Shown: positions 1 through 13,141 of the stretch, piece after piece
Numbering within the stretch: the stretch's first letter is position 1
How the letters are laid out: the number at the start of each line of letters is the position of its first letter
Assembly: GCF_932526225.1 (NCBI RefSeq)
Contig: NC_064045.1
Span: forward strand, 12,146,442-12,210,441
DNA from: Nematostella vectensis
Taxonomy: Eukaryota > Cnidaria > Anthozoa > Actiniaria > Edwardsiidae
Direction of reading: 5' to 3'
Length of the DNA: 64,000 bases
Notes under the pieces: model-generated
The model's input: only the letters and a program-made list of their open reading frames with translations
Database searches by the model: none
Told to the model about the DNA's origin: nothing
Program-made: the position numbers and the translations under genes

Positions 1-660
1 CTCCTTTTTCAGCCGGGCTTGGGACCGTCCTTGGCAGAGTTAAGAATTGACCATTAGACTCCTGAAAATCATTCTCGTCAACTAAGACACCTAAACTTTG
101 ACAGCCTTTTTCACACCAAGGTTAGGTATTTGTTAACTTTCATACTGCATATTTAATATTATTAAATGAGTGCTTGCTTGATACATTTGGAGCGGCCAAT
201 GCAACAGACCCATACCTAGGATTTTCCTTGGGGGGGGGGGGGGGGTGAGAAATAAAAAAAAGTGGACCTTTAAGATATTTCCTGTTTCCATCCCGAAAGA
301 CTCGCTTCCGAGGATGGTAATAACGTAACTTTTTTGTAAGACCTATTTTTGCTCCATTCGCGCGCTTCTTTCTAAGACTTGGTAAGATATTCATTACATA
401 TCTAGTAAATAACACTACATTATACACGATGAGAAAATATACTCTAGATAGCTTTTTAGAGGACATTGGTTTGAATGATTTGCGCGCTTTTTTCTTGGTA
501 AGATATTTATGGAATTCTAACAAAGGACATTGCCTTTTACCTGGAGAGAAATGGCGGGAAAAGGTCTATGCGCTAAAGAAGAACAATTCTCATATGATTA
601 CAAGGGGGGTTTTATACAGAAAGGGGTAGATTGCATGATGCAGTCATGACTCTCGTGTCA
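1..660. other. Histone-cluster 3' flank, no gene seen
   Basis: AT-rich sequence downstream of H2A. It contains a long G-run near 230-245 and two similar short stretches (around 360-395 and 482-512, sharing a gcgcgctt...ttggtaagatat pattern). Short open frames on both strands have no recognisable domain, so no coding call is made. Confidence 0.5.
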
Positions 661-666
661 TGTGGT

Positions 667-682
667 GGCTCCTAAAAGAGCC
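667..682 (-). terminator. Histone mRNA 3' stem-loop of H2A
   Basis: On the minus strand this reads GGCTCTTTTAGGAGCC, 26 nt beyond the H2A stop codon. It is the replication-dependent histone stem-loop bound by SLBP and used for U7-directed cleavage in place of polyadenylation. All five histone genes here carry the identical 16-mer, with a UUUA loop closed by a U-G pair. Confidence 0.93.
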
Positions 683-708
683 GTTGTTATTTTTGCAGCA
701 GAAACTGC

Positions 709-1388
<680 letters not shown>

Positions 1389-1760
1389 ATGCCGCCAAAA
1401 GCTCCCGTAGGAAAATCCGCAGGCAAGAAGGCCGTCAAAAAGCAGGTCGGAGAGGGCAAGAAGAAGAGAAAGGGAAGACGTAAGGAAAGCTATTCTATCT
1501 ACATCTACAAGGTGCTGAAGCAAGTCCACCCCGACACCGGTATCTCGAGCAAAGCCATGGTCATCATGAACTCTTTCGTGAACGACATCTTCGAGCGCAT
1601 CGCTGGTGAAGCTTCCCGCCTGGCGCACTACAACAAGAAGTCCACCATCACGAGCAGGGAAATCCAGACGGCCGTTCGTCTGCTCCTTCCCGGTGAGCTG
1701 GCCAAGCACGCCGTGAGCGAGGGAACCAAGGCCGTCACCAAGTACACCAGCAGCAAGTAA
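1389..1760 (+). CDS. H2B: Histone H2B, replication-dependent
   Basis: This is core histone H2B, 123 aa and intronless. A short lysine-rich N-terminal tail ([17 protein letters not shown]) leads into the family hallmark [20 protein letters not shown], then [12 protein letters not shown] and a C-terminal helix ending AVTKYTSSK, which contains the lysine homologous to the ubiquitinated K120. The start codon follows the TATA box at 1332-1338 by 51 bp. It pairs divergently with H2A, its dimer partner, and the stem-loop at 1794-1809 lies 33 nt after the stop. Confidence 0.98.
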   Translation: MPPKAPVGKSAGKKAVKKQVGEGKKKRKGRRKESYSIYIYKVLKQVHPDTGISSKAMVIMNSFVNDIFERIAGEASRLAHYNKKSTITSREIQTAVRLLLPGELAKHAVSEGTKAVTKYTSSK

Positions 1761-1793
1761 ACGGCGCAATCCGTGCTGCACAAACCAAACAAC

Positions 1794-1809
1794 GGCTCTT
1801 TTAGGAGCC
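1794..1809 (+). terminator. Histone mRNA 3' stem-loop of H2B
   Basis: GGCTCTTTTAGGAGCC, followed by CACCC and then a purine-containing stretch (aaatgacacaaaag) that could serve as the U7 snRNP target. Identical to the other four histone stem-loops in the window. Confidence 0.93.
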
Positions 1810-3252
1810 ACCCAAATGACACAAAAGTCACTGCGCCTCATGCAATCTATGCCTGTTAGAAATGAAAGTCGAGTGTGCAAAAATATCACGATCTGCCTAA
1901 CATCTTTGTCCTTGGGATTAATGTAGCCCTGTCGTGCGCTGCACTAATAAAAACTTGCGCGGTGCAGGACAGTAAACTCATCCAAACTCATTAGAGAGAA
2001 AACTAGACATGAGGCGGTTTGCTATCAAGTAAAAAACGAACATTTACAGGCCCCAACCCACACAAACGTAAAAAAACGGGGTCAGTCTTTCTTTTATCGT
2101 GTAATAGCAAATTATTAGAAATTAAGTTTCTTTGAAGCGTGAATGAAGTATTCGTCCCACTGACATCCATAAATCAAAGTGTTTTGGCGCAAATATCCGG
2201 TTCACTTAATTTATTGATTTCTAATTCTTGCATAAACTCTAATATGCGCAAGAAAATAGATTTAGATTTGCTGTCGAACATGTAAGATAAGTAAAAATGT
2301 AATGAAGCAGTATAAGGTAGCGCATGTGTTTGTCGATTAACCGTTTCGGTCATAATATGTTGAATACAGTATTACACCCGTTCATGTTTCAAGTAACAAT
2401 CGAAGAAGTTTAGTTCGAGTCGATTCTCGAGCCCTGCATTAAATTAGTAGATCGCACTGGTTTATTCAAGTTTAAATTTCTCAAAACACTCAGTTTAGAT
2501 TGAGTCATGAATCCTCCATTCGAAGACTTGTGGCCGAGACCAGAAATGTTCAACTGTTGAATGCGAACAGAAAAGCATGCGGAGAAACTAGAGAAAAATT
2601 CTCAAGAAAGCATACACATGCAAGGCAAATAATACCAAGAAATTCCCTTAAAATGTTGTGAATCAAATCATAAAGTTTCGTGTGAGTGTAAGGGAGACCA
2701 TAGAGATAGTTTCACAAACGATTTTTAGCGGGAAACGCGGACTGGAGCCATCACCCAGACGTTTCTATGTGTTATCGAAAATTGGTAGAAATGACGAGAA
2801 ACTATATTCCCTAAAACGCAATCCTATCTCTCATGCATGAAATGATAAGAAAATAATGTGATGAGGCTAGAATTTGAATGATAATAACTTTATTGGCAAA
2901 GATATTTAGATTTTCCTTAGACATTATGCAAACATGATCGTCAAACTATCTTGAACTTTGCTTAATAACTTTTTAAAATAATAAGAGAAAAGTATAAAAT
3001 TCATCTGGTGTGAGTATAAGGTATTGCTTGTGCAATCTGTAACAGTAACATCTTAATATTTAAAAAAAGGAAAAAGTTTTGAGACGATAAACGAAGCAAA
3101 GAAACACACTCTTCGGTCGCCATCTTGTTTAAGCTGGTGTTTATACTGGCTCCTCGGAGGTCCGGCCATACTGAATATATTTTGCCGTTTGGCGCGCAAA
3201 CTTCAATACTCGCAAGCAATCGCACCGAGAACAATCCAACGCACAATTCAAA
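1810..3252. other. H2B-H1 intergenic spacer and H1 promoter
   Basis: No gene is seen in about 1.4 kb of AT-rich DNA. The last 150 bp are the H1 upstream region, with a weak TATA-like GAATATATTTT at 3173-3183. Two ORFs here of at most 81 codons have no recognisable content. Confidence 0.5.
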
Positions 3253-3807
3253 ATGTCAGACGAAGCAAAACCTGCCAAGGCTAAGAAGCCAGCCAAGCCT
3301 GCAGAGCACCCTAAGTACACTGATATGGTCGTAGCAGCCATCGGCGCCCTAAAGGAACGCAACGGATCGTCCCGCCAGGCCATCGAGAAATACATCAAGG
3401 GCAACTACAAGGTCGGAGACGGTGTTGGTGTCCATCTTAAGCTGGCGCTCAAGCGCATGAGCGACAAGGGAAAACTAGTGCACACCAAAGGTGTAGGAGC
3501 TTCTGGTTCCTTCAAACTGAACAAGGCTGCTGTTGAAAAACCAAAGAAAGCGAAGAAGCCAGTAGCAAAGAAACCCAAGGCTGCCAAGAAACCCGCCGCC
3601 AAGAAGTCCCCGAAGAAAGCTGCAGCAAAGAAGTCCCCCAAGAAGGCAGCGAAAAAGCCTGCTGCTAAGAAACCGGCCGCCAAGAAAGCAGCAAAGAAAC
3701 CCGCCGCTAAGAAGGCTGCGGCAAAGCCTGCCAAGAAACCGGCCGCCAAGAAAGCAACGAAGAAACCCGCCGCAAAAAAGGCCGCCAAAAAGCCAGCCAA
3801 GAAGTAG
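3253..3807 (+). CDS. H1: Linker histone H1
   Basis: This is linker histone H1, 184 aa, which binds nucleosomal dyad and linker DNA. After a short [15 protein letters not shown] head, the winged-helix globular domain spans about residues 20-90 ([19 protein letters not shown], then [19 protein letters not shown], then [10 protein letters not shown]). The C-terminal half is almost purely Lys/Ala/Pro, with KSPKK phosphorylation-type motifs near residues 117-127 and repeated KKPAAKK units. The start is the ATG before SDEAKPAK. It lies between the H2A/H2B and H3/H4 pairs and has the same stem-loop at 3847-3862, so it is a replication-dependent H1. Confidence 0.97.
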   Translation: MSDEAKPAKAKKPAKPAEHPKYTDMVVAAIGALKERNGSSRQAIEKYIKGNYKVGDGVGVHLKLALKRMSDKGKLVHTKGVGASGSFKLNKAAVEKPKKAKKPVAKKPKAAKKPAAKKSPKKAAAKKSPKKAAKKPAAKKPAAKKAAKKPAAKKAAAKPAKKPAAKKATKKPAAKKAAKKPAKK

Positions 3808-3846
3808 AGCGGTCTAAAGTCGCTTTATTACACACACAAACCAAAC

Positions 3847-3862
3847 GGCTCTTTTAGGAGCC
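3847..3862 (+). terminator. Histone mRNA 3' stem-loop of H1
   Basis: GGCTCTTTTAGGAGCC, 39 nt after the H1 stop. A potential polyadenylation hexamer AATAAA lies about 55 bp further on (3918-3923), which could give a back-up polyadenylated form. Confidence 0.92.
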
Positions 3863-4415
3863 ATCCACATTTATAAAAGCAAGGCCACATGCACTCTTAT
3901 CTGTATCTCGTGTCCTCAATAAATCAAAGTATCGATTCCAGCGCTCTCACCAAAATACTATAATTATTACGACCTATTTTGAGAGGAGCCCCTCGTCTGG
4001 TCAACTCTATCTGTTTATACCAGCTTTGAAGAATTCATCCCTTAATAACGAAGCGTAATAACCGCCAAAAGTTTCCAATAGAGAAAAGAACAATTGAACA
4101 CTGCCAAAAGTTTCCATAGATCAGGACCTGAATTCAGGCCCTATCAAACGAAAATTACAATTGTTTATACGGAAATAAAGAAGCTTATCTTTTGAGATCC
4201 TGGCCTATGAACATTTAAACCCACCATTTTTCCATCGGTGATTCGTACTCACTATTCGCAAAACTGCACGAAATCATTTACTTTCCCCGATAGATTGTGG
4301 ATGCATTATCTGTTAAAAAACCGGGAAACAACGATTATCATTTATACAAGGATTTGCATACTTTGTTATTTCGTTAACTAAAGAAGCATGGATTAGTGAC
4401 TTTATTGCATGTGGT
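3863..4415. other. Convergent H1/H3 spacer
   Basis: About 550 bp between the 3' ends of H1 (+) and H3 (-). No gene, repeat or conserved element is recognised. Confidence 0.5.
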
Positions 4416-4431
4416 GGCTCCTAAAAGAGCC
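4416..4431 (-). terminator. Histone mRNA 3' stem-loop of H3
   Basis: The minus strand reads GGCTCTTTTAGGAGCC, 28 nt beyond the H3 stop. Same sequence as at the other histone genes. Confidence 0.93.
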
Positions 4432-4459
4432 GTTTTATTGTGTTCTTGCGAGGAACTGT

Positions 4460-5697
<1,238 letters not shown>

Positions 5698-5721
5698 ATT
5701 ATCTAGTCAACACAAACCAAC

Positions 5722-5737
5722 GGCTCTTTTAGGAGCC
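5722..5737 (+). terminator. Histone mRNA 3' stem-loop of H4
   Basis: GGCTCTTTTAGGAGCC, 24 nt after the H4 stop, followed at once by CACCACATGCAATGAAGG. An AATAAA hexamer lies downstream near 5772. Confidence 0.93.
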
Positions 5738-6679
5738 ACCACATGCAATGAAGGTCGTGATCAAACGCATCAATAAAATTATGCCACAGAACTCGTTTTC
5801 AATCACACAAACTTTTAACATAAAGCGTACATTATGCATTTAAGGGTAAATTCTTTAAACAACATTTATAAAAGCAAATGGTTTTTAGAAATGTAATAGA
5901 GACTACCTTTGCTTTGTTGTCATTGCGATTGTGTTCGATTTTTTTTCTTTATACCGCCATATCAAAATCAAACTCCCCCGGGGGGGGAGTTCTCTGATAA
6001 AAATCTGACCGTGCCTTTGCAGTATCTCCAGGGGAGGTTTAATGTCGGTTCTGGCTACATACCAGAGTGAGTTTTGTCTACAAATAATAGCACGTCTATT
6101 GAGAACCGAAAGTGTTCCTTTGGCCGTTGTGTGTGTGTGTGTGTGGGGGGGGGGACCCCTCCTAGGTACGGGCCTGTACAATTTATAATGACATGGCAGT
6201 AAAAAATGACTTTTTTAATCTACTTAAAAAACATTTTAAAGGCACCTAGATCCCCCACTAGGTATCAAACGCTGGCTCCGTTTTTAGGCAGTGCCTAAAT
6301 CTATATATTAGCATCCGAGATTTTCTCGCCGTAGATATTAAATATTTAGTTAAGTCACGTTACCTGCTGCGAATAAAAATGTTGATTTGTGACCGAAGGG
6401 CTAAACTTTTCTTGCCGGTTAAGACGTCAGTGTACAGACGTGTTTCAAAGGAACATAAAACATGCGATGTTTTTTTTTTCATAGCGTATCCACCAGCGGA
6501 GAATTTTTTGAAATATTGTTTGCAAAAGTCACGTGATCGGCTGGATCGTGAACAGCTAACATTGCCGAGCTTGATGTTTTGACCGAAAATGATGCATTTA
6601 AGGCAATGTTAACTCACTTTAAGGCAACTTTCAAAATTTCAACTGTTTTAGCTTATGTTCCAAAGTTTTTCCTTTGTGA
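5738..6679. other. Gene-free flank of the histone cluster
   Basis: AT-rich, with a TG microsatellite followed by a G-run (about 6127-6154). No gene is seen. Confidence 0.5.
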
Positions 6680-6905
6680 ATCCTTTAATTAGTTGAATAA
6701 AATATGGGAGCATTCTTTAATAACCTGATTTTCCTTATTTGGATAAAATATTATCATCACATGGAAGATTTCAGGATTGGATCTAGCTTTTCTCTAAGGG
6801 GGGGAGTTGGCTCAGTGACAAAGGGGGAGGGGGTAGTTTATTTGTTACCTATGGCCTGCTGGCAGCCTAAAGGGGGGGGGGGGGGGTTAAACCCACTAAA
6901 GCGCT
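6680..6905 (+). repeat. Dispersed repeat, copy 1
   Basis: It starts near GTTGAATAAAATATGGGAGC, continues through ATTATCATCACATGGAAG and GGATCTAGCTTTT, and ends in G-runs plus GGTTAAACCCACTA. The same order of blocks recurs at 16935-17170, so this is an interspersed repeat family of unknown class. No terminal repeats or coding are visible. Confidence 0.7.
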
Positions 6906-9900
6906 TCCTGGTGTATAAAAATGCCAATTCTACCTTCTAGTCCAATAGAATGTGTAAATAACGAAACGCAGTAGAAATAAAGCTACGAAACCATCGTGAT
7001 TTACGCAAAAAAACGCATGACCAGAAAACAACGATTGCAAACCTCGAAAAAGGTGAGTTTTTTATGCCTAAAATGTACTTTTCATATCTTTAAAACTCAG
7101 AAAACAGGATTTAAATTAGTCATCAATAGCTTATAGGTAATTAAAGTAGCGGGGAAACTGTTTTGCTAGAAAATGCATCTTGACTTTGTCCACATTACTG
7201 TCGATAGAAGTAATGCAGGCCTTTCTATAGAAAAGATGTTGCTTGTAGATCAAATCTTGCTTTACTGTTGTTTGTTTTATTTTTACATCGCCTCGAGCTC
7301 GGACAAGATTGTTTTGTGGTGTGTGAAGTTTTAATTCTATTTACAAGCTACTATAAGTTGGAATTTAAGTATAAATATGTAGTAAATGGTGTTTTTTTTA
7401 TGGTTTTGATCTTTCTAATACATACTTAAGTCATAAATCATCAGAGAAAGCGGTCCATTATCTGTATTCTAGAAATGTTAACTAAACAGTTTAGTAAATC
7501 TTTCTGAATTGATTTGGGCCAAACTTGAATGTTGAATCTATTATATATAACTTCTAATTAATTAAATGATTTCATCCTAGCTATACCCAAGAAGCAAGTC
7601 ATAGTGACATCTAAATAATCAACAAGATATATCCCTCAAGAAAAAGCAGATACATAGACATATACAGTATTACATTTTCCCTGTGATTTTAAATAATAAA
7701 CATTTCTTTATAAAGAAAACATGTTCCGTAGGCTATCAAATTGATTTATGTGTTACTGAAGTGTTTAGCAACCAGTCATATTTTATAAACTGCATAATAG
7801 ATTATACTTTTGAATAAACCAAAATGCCTTGTCTTTTATCCATTCACTTCAAGACTTCTCATTCTTACAGTAAAAGCAAGTATAGATACACATACCTGTC
7901 AACTCTCCCGCATTAGGCGGGAGTCTCAAGATTTTGGACCCCTTCTCCCGCTCTGCCTCGTTGAGCACCAAATCTCCCGCTTTTTAGCGATTTTTATCGC
8001 TTCCGAAAAATTATTCCATAGAAAATCGTCATTTTGCCTCTTTTCTATTAAAATATTTGAAACCATAATATCCTTGCGTAGCTCAATTTATCTAACACCC
8101 TCGTGCGAGGTTAAACCCACCCCTCCCCCAAACAAAATGAATATACCCCACCCCTCCCCCCAAAACATTTTCAAGACTTGAGATTTTCGGACGTTGACTG
8201 GATACAGGGGGGATATCCATTAAATCAAAACAGTAAAAGTCATCTCTCTATTTTGTATAATTTAACTTATAAAGTATAAAACATATGTTTGGGCAACCCC
8301 TTTATAAAACTAAGGATCCAGACCCTTTTTTGACAAATAGAAACACATAGCTAATTCAATTGTTATTATTTGTAGTCATTTGTAGTCATCATAGATTGCA
8401 AGATAAAAACAAAATACTATACAGGTGCATTCTGATCCAAAAAGTAGAAAGATAGACTCAATTATGGCTCCAACTCACTTAGATGGATATCAGGCATTTC
8501 TTTGGTAGCCCTTCATTTGTTTGGTGTACGTATATGTGTAAGTATACAATGAGACATTGTACAAAGGGTTTTTTGCTGTTTCCCCTGAGCCAGTTATGCA
8601 CTATATAAACAAATATTGAAACAAATGTTTTTTTATTGTATACCAATCCCTTGTTTTGTACAGACAAATAGTAAGTTTTGCATTTTATTGGGACGTAACT
8701 AAGCCCTACTTTTAACCCTGCATCTGATAAATTAGCAAGAGGGCACAATGGTCTAATGACCAAGTGCTCTACAAGAAATCAAGTTGACTGCACTATACTC
8801 CCTATTCAAAAGGTGTACCTAGTACTCTGTTGAGTATACTTATAAATGACAGACAGGGTGAGGGTTAGTTGAAAAATCCCCTTAGCCTTTTGTTATCTTC
8901 TGGATCAAGAATTCTGGTACTAACAGCAGGATGGCACCAGAGAAAGGACCCAAGGTAATGACCACCCTAGATAATGTAATATCAGAGTTTCACTTGCACA
9001 CTCCCTGGATACCGCTGAAACTTATGAAACTGGGGTCATTTGCCGATGCCTGATCATGGTAACATGTATTGATCAACTATTAAATTTGGTAAAAAGATAA
9101 CAAAGACAAATTGGCTTTTTGTCAAAGTAGAAGTCAACTGGGGGTTCCCCTGACCTGCCCACCACACCAAATTTTCTTCCTGCTCAGGTAAATGTGAAAA
9201 CACTTCATGGATTTTTGGTTAATTCTTGAACAGATGTATAACAGCAGATAGGCACACTTTGCATTTTTGTTTTACACCTGTTGCAGCAACAAGAAAGTAG
9301 AAATAATTGTTTCTCTAGAATAAGTTTTACTGAAGTGTCCTCTTACACTACAGCTATAAAGTGACTTATGAATAATAAAATATATATATGATGTATCTTG
9401 ACTTTATACCTGATGTTTGCTGCTTATGTTTAATTCTAATGTCCTGCTTTGTTGTGTGCTATTTTTCAATACAGAACTTACAAAAACACATTATTTTTTG
9501 CAATGTCTTTTTTTCTTCCTGTCTTCCTTTCCTCTTCTCCCCATTTTAGGGGCTTCTTTCCAGAGTACAATGCTCTTCATATTTCCCCGAATGTCTGATT
9601 GAAATACGAATAATGCTACCGACCAAGAAAAGCGCGAAGAAATGAGGCAAAATCGCTCCACGAAACATTTTCTAAACACGCTAAGAATGGCAAAATTTAG
9701 CTCTGTTTGTACACCATTGCACGCATAATCCCTTAGGATAGACTGCTAAGCAATGACTGTGGTCATTGCGGGCCCCAGCTCACCAAATCCTTCCCTAGGA
9801 TAGTCGGGAAGGTATACATACCAAAAATGGCGTCGAAGGGAAAGGAGATTTGAAATCACGCCGTAAATGTACGAATTCTAAGATAAATATGTATTTCTCG

Positions 9901-10207
9901 CTGCCAAGAAAGGCTTGAAGTACAAATCAAACATATCTTTTCTTTCATTTGGGAATTTTTTTATTCGTTGGATATCAAATCATTAGATTTGGGGGCATTC
10001 TTTTTTGACTGGGCTCGTAACGGTAATGGCCGCCATGTTGGACTTTCTCTCCATTTGAAAAATGGGGGCGGGGCTTAGGCCGTTTTATACCGCGCCTTCG
10101 TGTTTAACCTAAACAGTGACTGTGGGCAGCCTGTGGTAGTATAACTGTGAGAGTCCTGGGCTTCTTGTCACGTGATTGCATGTATAAATTGCAGCGTCCC
10201 CTCGTGG
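6906..10207. other. Gene-poor region upstream of the snoRNA host gene
   Basis: No protein gene is recognised. It contains a small inverted-repeat element (7893-8204) and two adjacent perfect short hairpins near 9751-9814 (GCAATGAC/GTCATTGC and CCTTCCC/GGGAAGG), whose role is unknown. The last few hundred bases are presumably the TATA-less promoter of the snoRNA host gene. Confidence 0.5.
7893..8204. mobile_element. Short non-autonomous inverted-repeat element (probable)
   Basis: The ends are TACCTGTCAAC at 7893-7903 and GTTGACTGGATA at 8193-8204, inverted with about one mismatch in the 9-bp core. The 5' part holds a perfect CTCCCGC...GCGGGAG hairpin (7906-7925). No target duplication is clear. 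It looks like a MITE-type element, and the class is unknown. Confidence 0.45.
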
Positions 10208-10948
10208 TCTCTCTTTCTTCACAGGCCAACTAACATCCTCCGTGTTTCTAGGGTAAGAATATCGCTCATTGCTCTCCCTATCTTCCCCTATCTATCGAAA
10301 TATCCATCTCAACCCATTTGTACGCTGTCATTTCACTCTATTCCTCGTATGAGGTGAATATATCCCACTATTTCTGCCTTCTTTTCTCGTGTAAAGAACG
10401 ACTCGCTCGAACAAATCTCACGTGTCCGGTTAAACTAAATTCGCGAAAAGGAATTTGTCCGCTTGGATCGGTGAAAAAGCTTTTCTTATCGACGCTAGCA
10501 CCTTTATAAACGATTTTAGGTTGGCAAAAGTGCAAAGTTTGGTTTTATTTATTTGCAATCTGGATTCCTCAAAATTGCGGTCAAAATGAGCACGAGGCAA
10601 GCACGAAGTTTACAGCCCCCCGTACTGTAGTTTACTTGTTACTCCTCTATAACTATTTCCAACTTCAAAATCAAGACTCAATCATTTCCCATAGCTTAAC
10701 AGTCGTCTTTGTTATGTTTTTTGTGAGCAGAAGTTTGCCTTTTTTCTCTTTGACTAGACAGTTTCAAATTTATATATCCCCGGTTTAGACAATAATTTCC
10801 GTCTTTATTTATTGCGTGATGACCAAGTTATCTAGTTATAACATATTTCTAAACCATTGCAAGAATACAATAAATGTACTAATTGAGAAATGTCGTAGTT
10901 ATAAGAATGGCTTAAAAGCACATTTTTCATTACCTACCTCCCCCCTTA

Positions 10949-11048
10949 GTCAGTGATGACAAAAGATGACGAGACTGAAGTCACTGTTATTTGTGCGTTT
11001 TGTACATATAACATCAAGTGATGACAATCGAGGCATTTGTCTGAGATC
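10949..11048 (+). ncRNA. SNORD15: Box C/D snoRNA U15 (SNORD15-like)
   Basis: C box GTGATGA (10953-10959), D' CTGA (10975-10978), C' GTGATGA (11018-11024) and D box CTGA (11041-11044), with similar spacing in both halves. The D' region GATGACGAGACTGA and the D guide AGGCATTTGTCTGAGA closely match the corresponding parts of vertebrate U15 as I remember it (GATGACGAGTCTGA and AGGCATTTGTCTGAGA). U15 directs 2'-O-methylation of 28S rRNA. No good terminal stem is visible, and the downstream acceptor is not certain. Confidence 0.75.
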
Positions 11049-11655
11049 AATACAGCATTTACACCAGCACTTAAACCAGTTTAAAGGTGGTTTAATTAAA
11101 CTGGTTTAAATCTTAATCTCCCAAGAGTGGTCAGAACCAAGAACAAAACTGAATAGACTGTGCTGTACATGTTACTAAGTGATCCTTTAGCTTGGCAAGT
11201 TATCAGGCAAGGAAAAACCTAGTTCAACTAAACATGGTTTGGTGTGAATGCAGTATAAGTTTTATTCTGGGTTCTTATTCTTCAACTCTTGGTATCTGTA
11301 TGAAACCCAATAAATATAGCATTTTGAGAAACAGTGATCTTGGCCCTAAGGTTCAACATAGTGAACCCTGCTGACTCCCTTACTCATATCTCTCAATGAA
11401 CAGGGTTCCATTTGTTCTTGTTTTACAGGAGTAACTTGATAATCAGACTGCCCAAGATGGATGTCAGGTATGGTGATAAAGGCAGTATTCTGCTTCAAAG
11501 AAGGACCATTAAAACTGAATTTTTTTGGGGAAGCATATATTTTGTGTCATGTACATTAGTGTTTTCCTGCCCAGGTACCTCTTTTGACTTAGATTTTTGT
11601 TACATAAAAAGCTTTTTTTGGGTATTTTTTATGGTCCTAACAAGTTCCCCAGCTT

Positions 11656-11732
11656 AAGAGATGATGAGATTGAAGACTAGAGTCTCTGAAGATACTACGT
11701 ATCTTGAAGAAAGCTTGCTCTTCACTGATCTT
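11656..11732 (+). ncRNA. Box C/D snoRNA, predicted 28S guide
   Basis: C box ATGATGA (11661-11667), D' CTGA (11686-11689), D box CTGA (11725-11728) and a short AAGA/TCTT terminal stem. The 3' end is 69 nt from a TTTCAG acceptor at 11801. The sequence before D', AGACTAGAGTC, is complementary to GACUCUAGUCU, a stretch I recall as highly conserved in 28S rRNA. It is therefore probably a methylation guide for that site. I cannot assign a vertebrate name with confidence. Confidence 0.65.
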
Positions 11733-12147
11733 CCTTGCTTGTGCTTCTTTCAGATTTTCCTTGTTATACATTTGCTTGATTTTGGAATTTGATGGTTTCA
11801 GGACACCCGTCAATAGCATTTGGATTCCTGGTTCCAACCTTGAAGAAGGCTGAGATGTGGCACCTTTAGGCAGTAAAGTAATAAAAAGTTAGTATATGTT
11901 GTTTTGTTAGGTCTCTGAAATGAGAAATGGATAGTTGTTAAGTGTAGTTTAGACAACATTCTTTTCATGTACTGTTCCAAATTTAAAGAAACAAAATTTA
12001 ATGTCTTATCCTCATTTGTATGTATTTACAGTTGGAATGCCACATGAAAAGAATACTAAGCCTTCGCAGTCTATCTGTGGTTTGCCAGGATTGAGCTTTC
12101 TGCCAGGTATAAGTCCAGGTTGTTTTTGTCCTTGTTTACTAGATGAT

Positions 12148-12241
12148 GGGTAATCTATGATGATATTGCAATATCTGACACCTCTTGTTTGAGTGCTAGT
12201 CACATTGAACGTAAACATTGCTTTCTTGCCTGAGATTACCC
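12148..12241 (+). ncRNA. Box C/D snoRNA, unassigned
   Basis: A perfect 8-bp terminal stem GGGTAATC/GATTACCC closes the element. C box ATGATGA (12157-12163), a D'-like CTGA near 12175 and D box CTGA (12230-12233) are in order. The 3' end is 71 nt from the acceptor before exon 12313-12361. I did not recognise the rRNA target. Confidence 0.75.
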
Positions 12242-12440
12242 TCAATAAATACCTTATCACTTAACAGGGGTCTACTCATATTTCATGCTACGCTGTCATG
12301 TTTACCTTTCAGGAGTCAAATAATGTGAGGTCCCACACCATCTTACTACTGAAACCCATGTGTAAGTATTTACTTCCCATTTGTATGCAGTAGTCGCCAT
12401 AAAAAAAAGCCTGCAAGGGCTGCCTCTACATTTGTCTTTC

Positions 12441-12523
12441 ATATAGAGAAATGTGACGAGTATTAGTTATCCCTGTCTTAGACAATTGTGCTGAGAACGC
12501 ACATCAGACTGATTTCTCTATAT
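12441..12523 (+). ncRNA. Box C/D snoRNA of the triplicated family, copy 1
   Basis: A 12-bp perfect terminal stem (ATATAGAGAAAT/ATTTCTCTATAT) encloses C box GTGACGA (12453-12459, one base off consensus), D'-like CTGA (12491-12494) and D box CTGA (12509-12512). The 3' end lies 67 nt from exon 12591-12621. Target not recognised. Confidence 0.82.
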
Positions 12524-12749
12524 CAAGCTATCCTGTATGATGCAACACTCGAATTGTACCATTTCTTATACATTTGTCTTGTACTTGCAGTTCACATTAT
12601 TGTGATGGTTGCATTGTTCAGGTAAGTATTATATATGACAAAAATAAAACAATGTTACTGAAACCCATGTGTAAGTATTTACTTTCCATTTGTATGCAGT
12701 AGTCGCCATAAAAAAAAGCCTGCAAGGGCTGCCTCTACATTTGTCTTTC

Positions 12750-12832
12750 ATATAGAGAAATGTGACGAGTATTAGTTATCCCTGTCTTAGAAAATTGTGC
12801 TGAGAACGCACATCAGACTGATTTCTCTATAT
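12750..12832 (+). ncRNA. Box C/D snoRNA of the triplicated family, copy 2
   Basis: Same stem and boxes as copy 1, with one visible change (TTAGAAAATTG for TTAGACAATTG) in the D' guide region. The 3' end lies 67 nt from exon 12900-12930. It also has the GTGACGA C box variant. Confidence 0.82.
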
Positions 12833-13058
12833 CAAGCTATCCTGTATGATGCAACACTCGAATTGTACCATTTCTTATACATTTGTCTTGTACTTGCAGT
12901 TCACATTATTGTGATGGTTGCATTGTTCAGGTAAGCATTATATATGAAAAAAATAAAACAATGTTACTGAAACCCATGTGTAAGTATTTACTTTCCATTT
13001 GTATGCAGTAGTCACCATAAAAAAAAGCCTGCAAGGGCTGCCTCTACATTTGTCTTTC

Positions 13059-13141
13059 ATATAGAGAAATGTGATGAGTATTAGTTACCCCTGTCTTAGA
13101 CAATTGTGCTGATAACGCACGTCAGACTGATTTCTCTATAT
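13059..13141 (+). ncRNA. Box C/D snoRNA of the triplicated family, copy 3
   Basis: Same 12-bp stem, but with the consensus C box GTGATGA (13071-13077) and D box CTGA (13127-13130). The D guide reads AACGCACGTCAGA where copies 1-2 have AACGCACATCAGA. The 3' end lies 67 nt from exon 13209-13239. This is possibly the ancestral, best-functioning copy. Confidence 0.84.
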
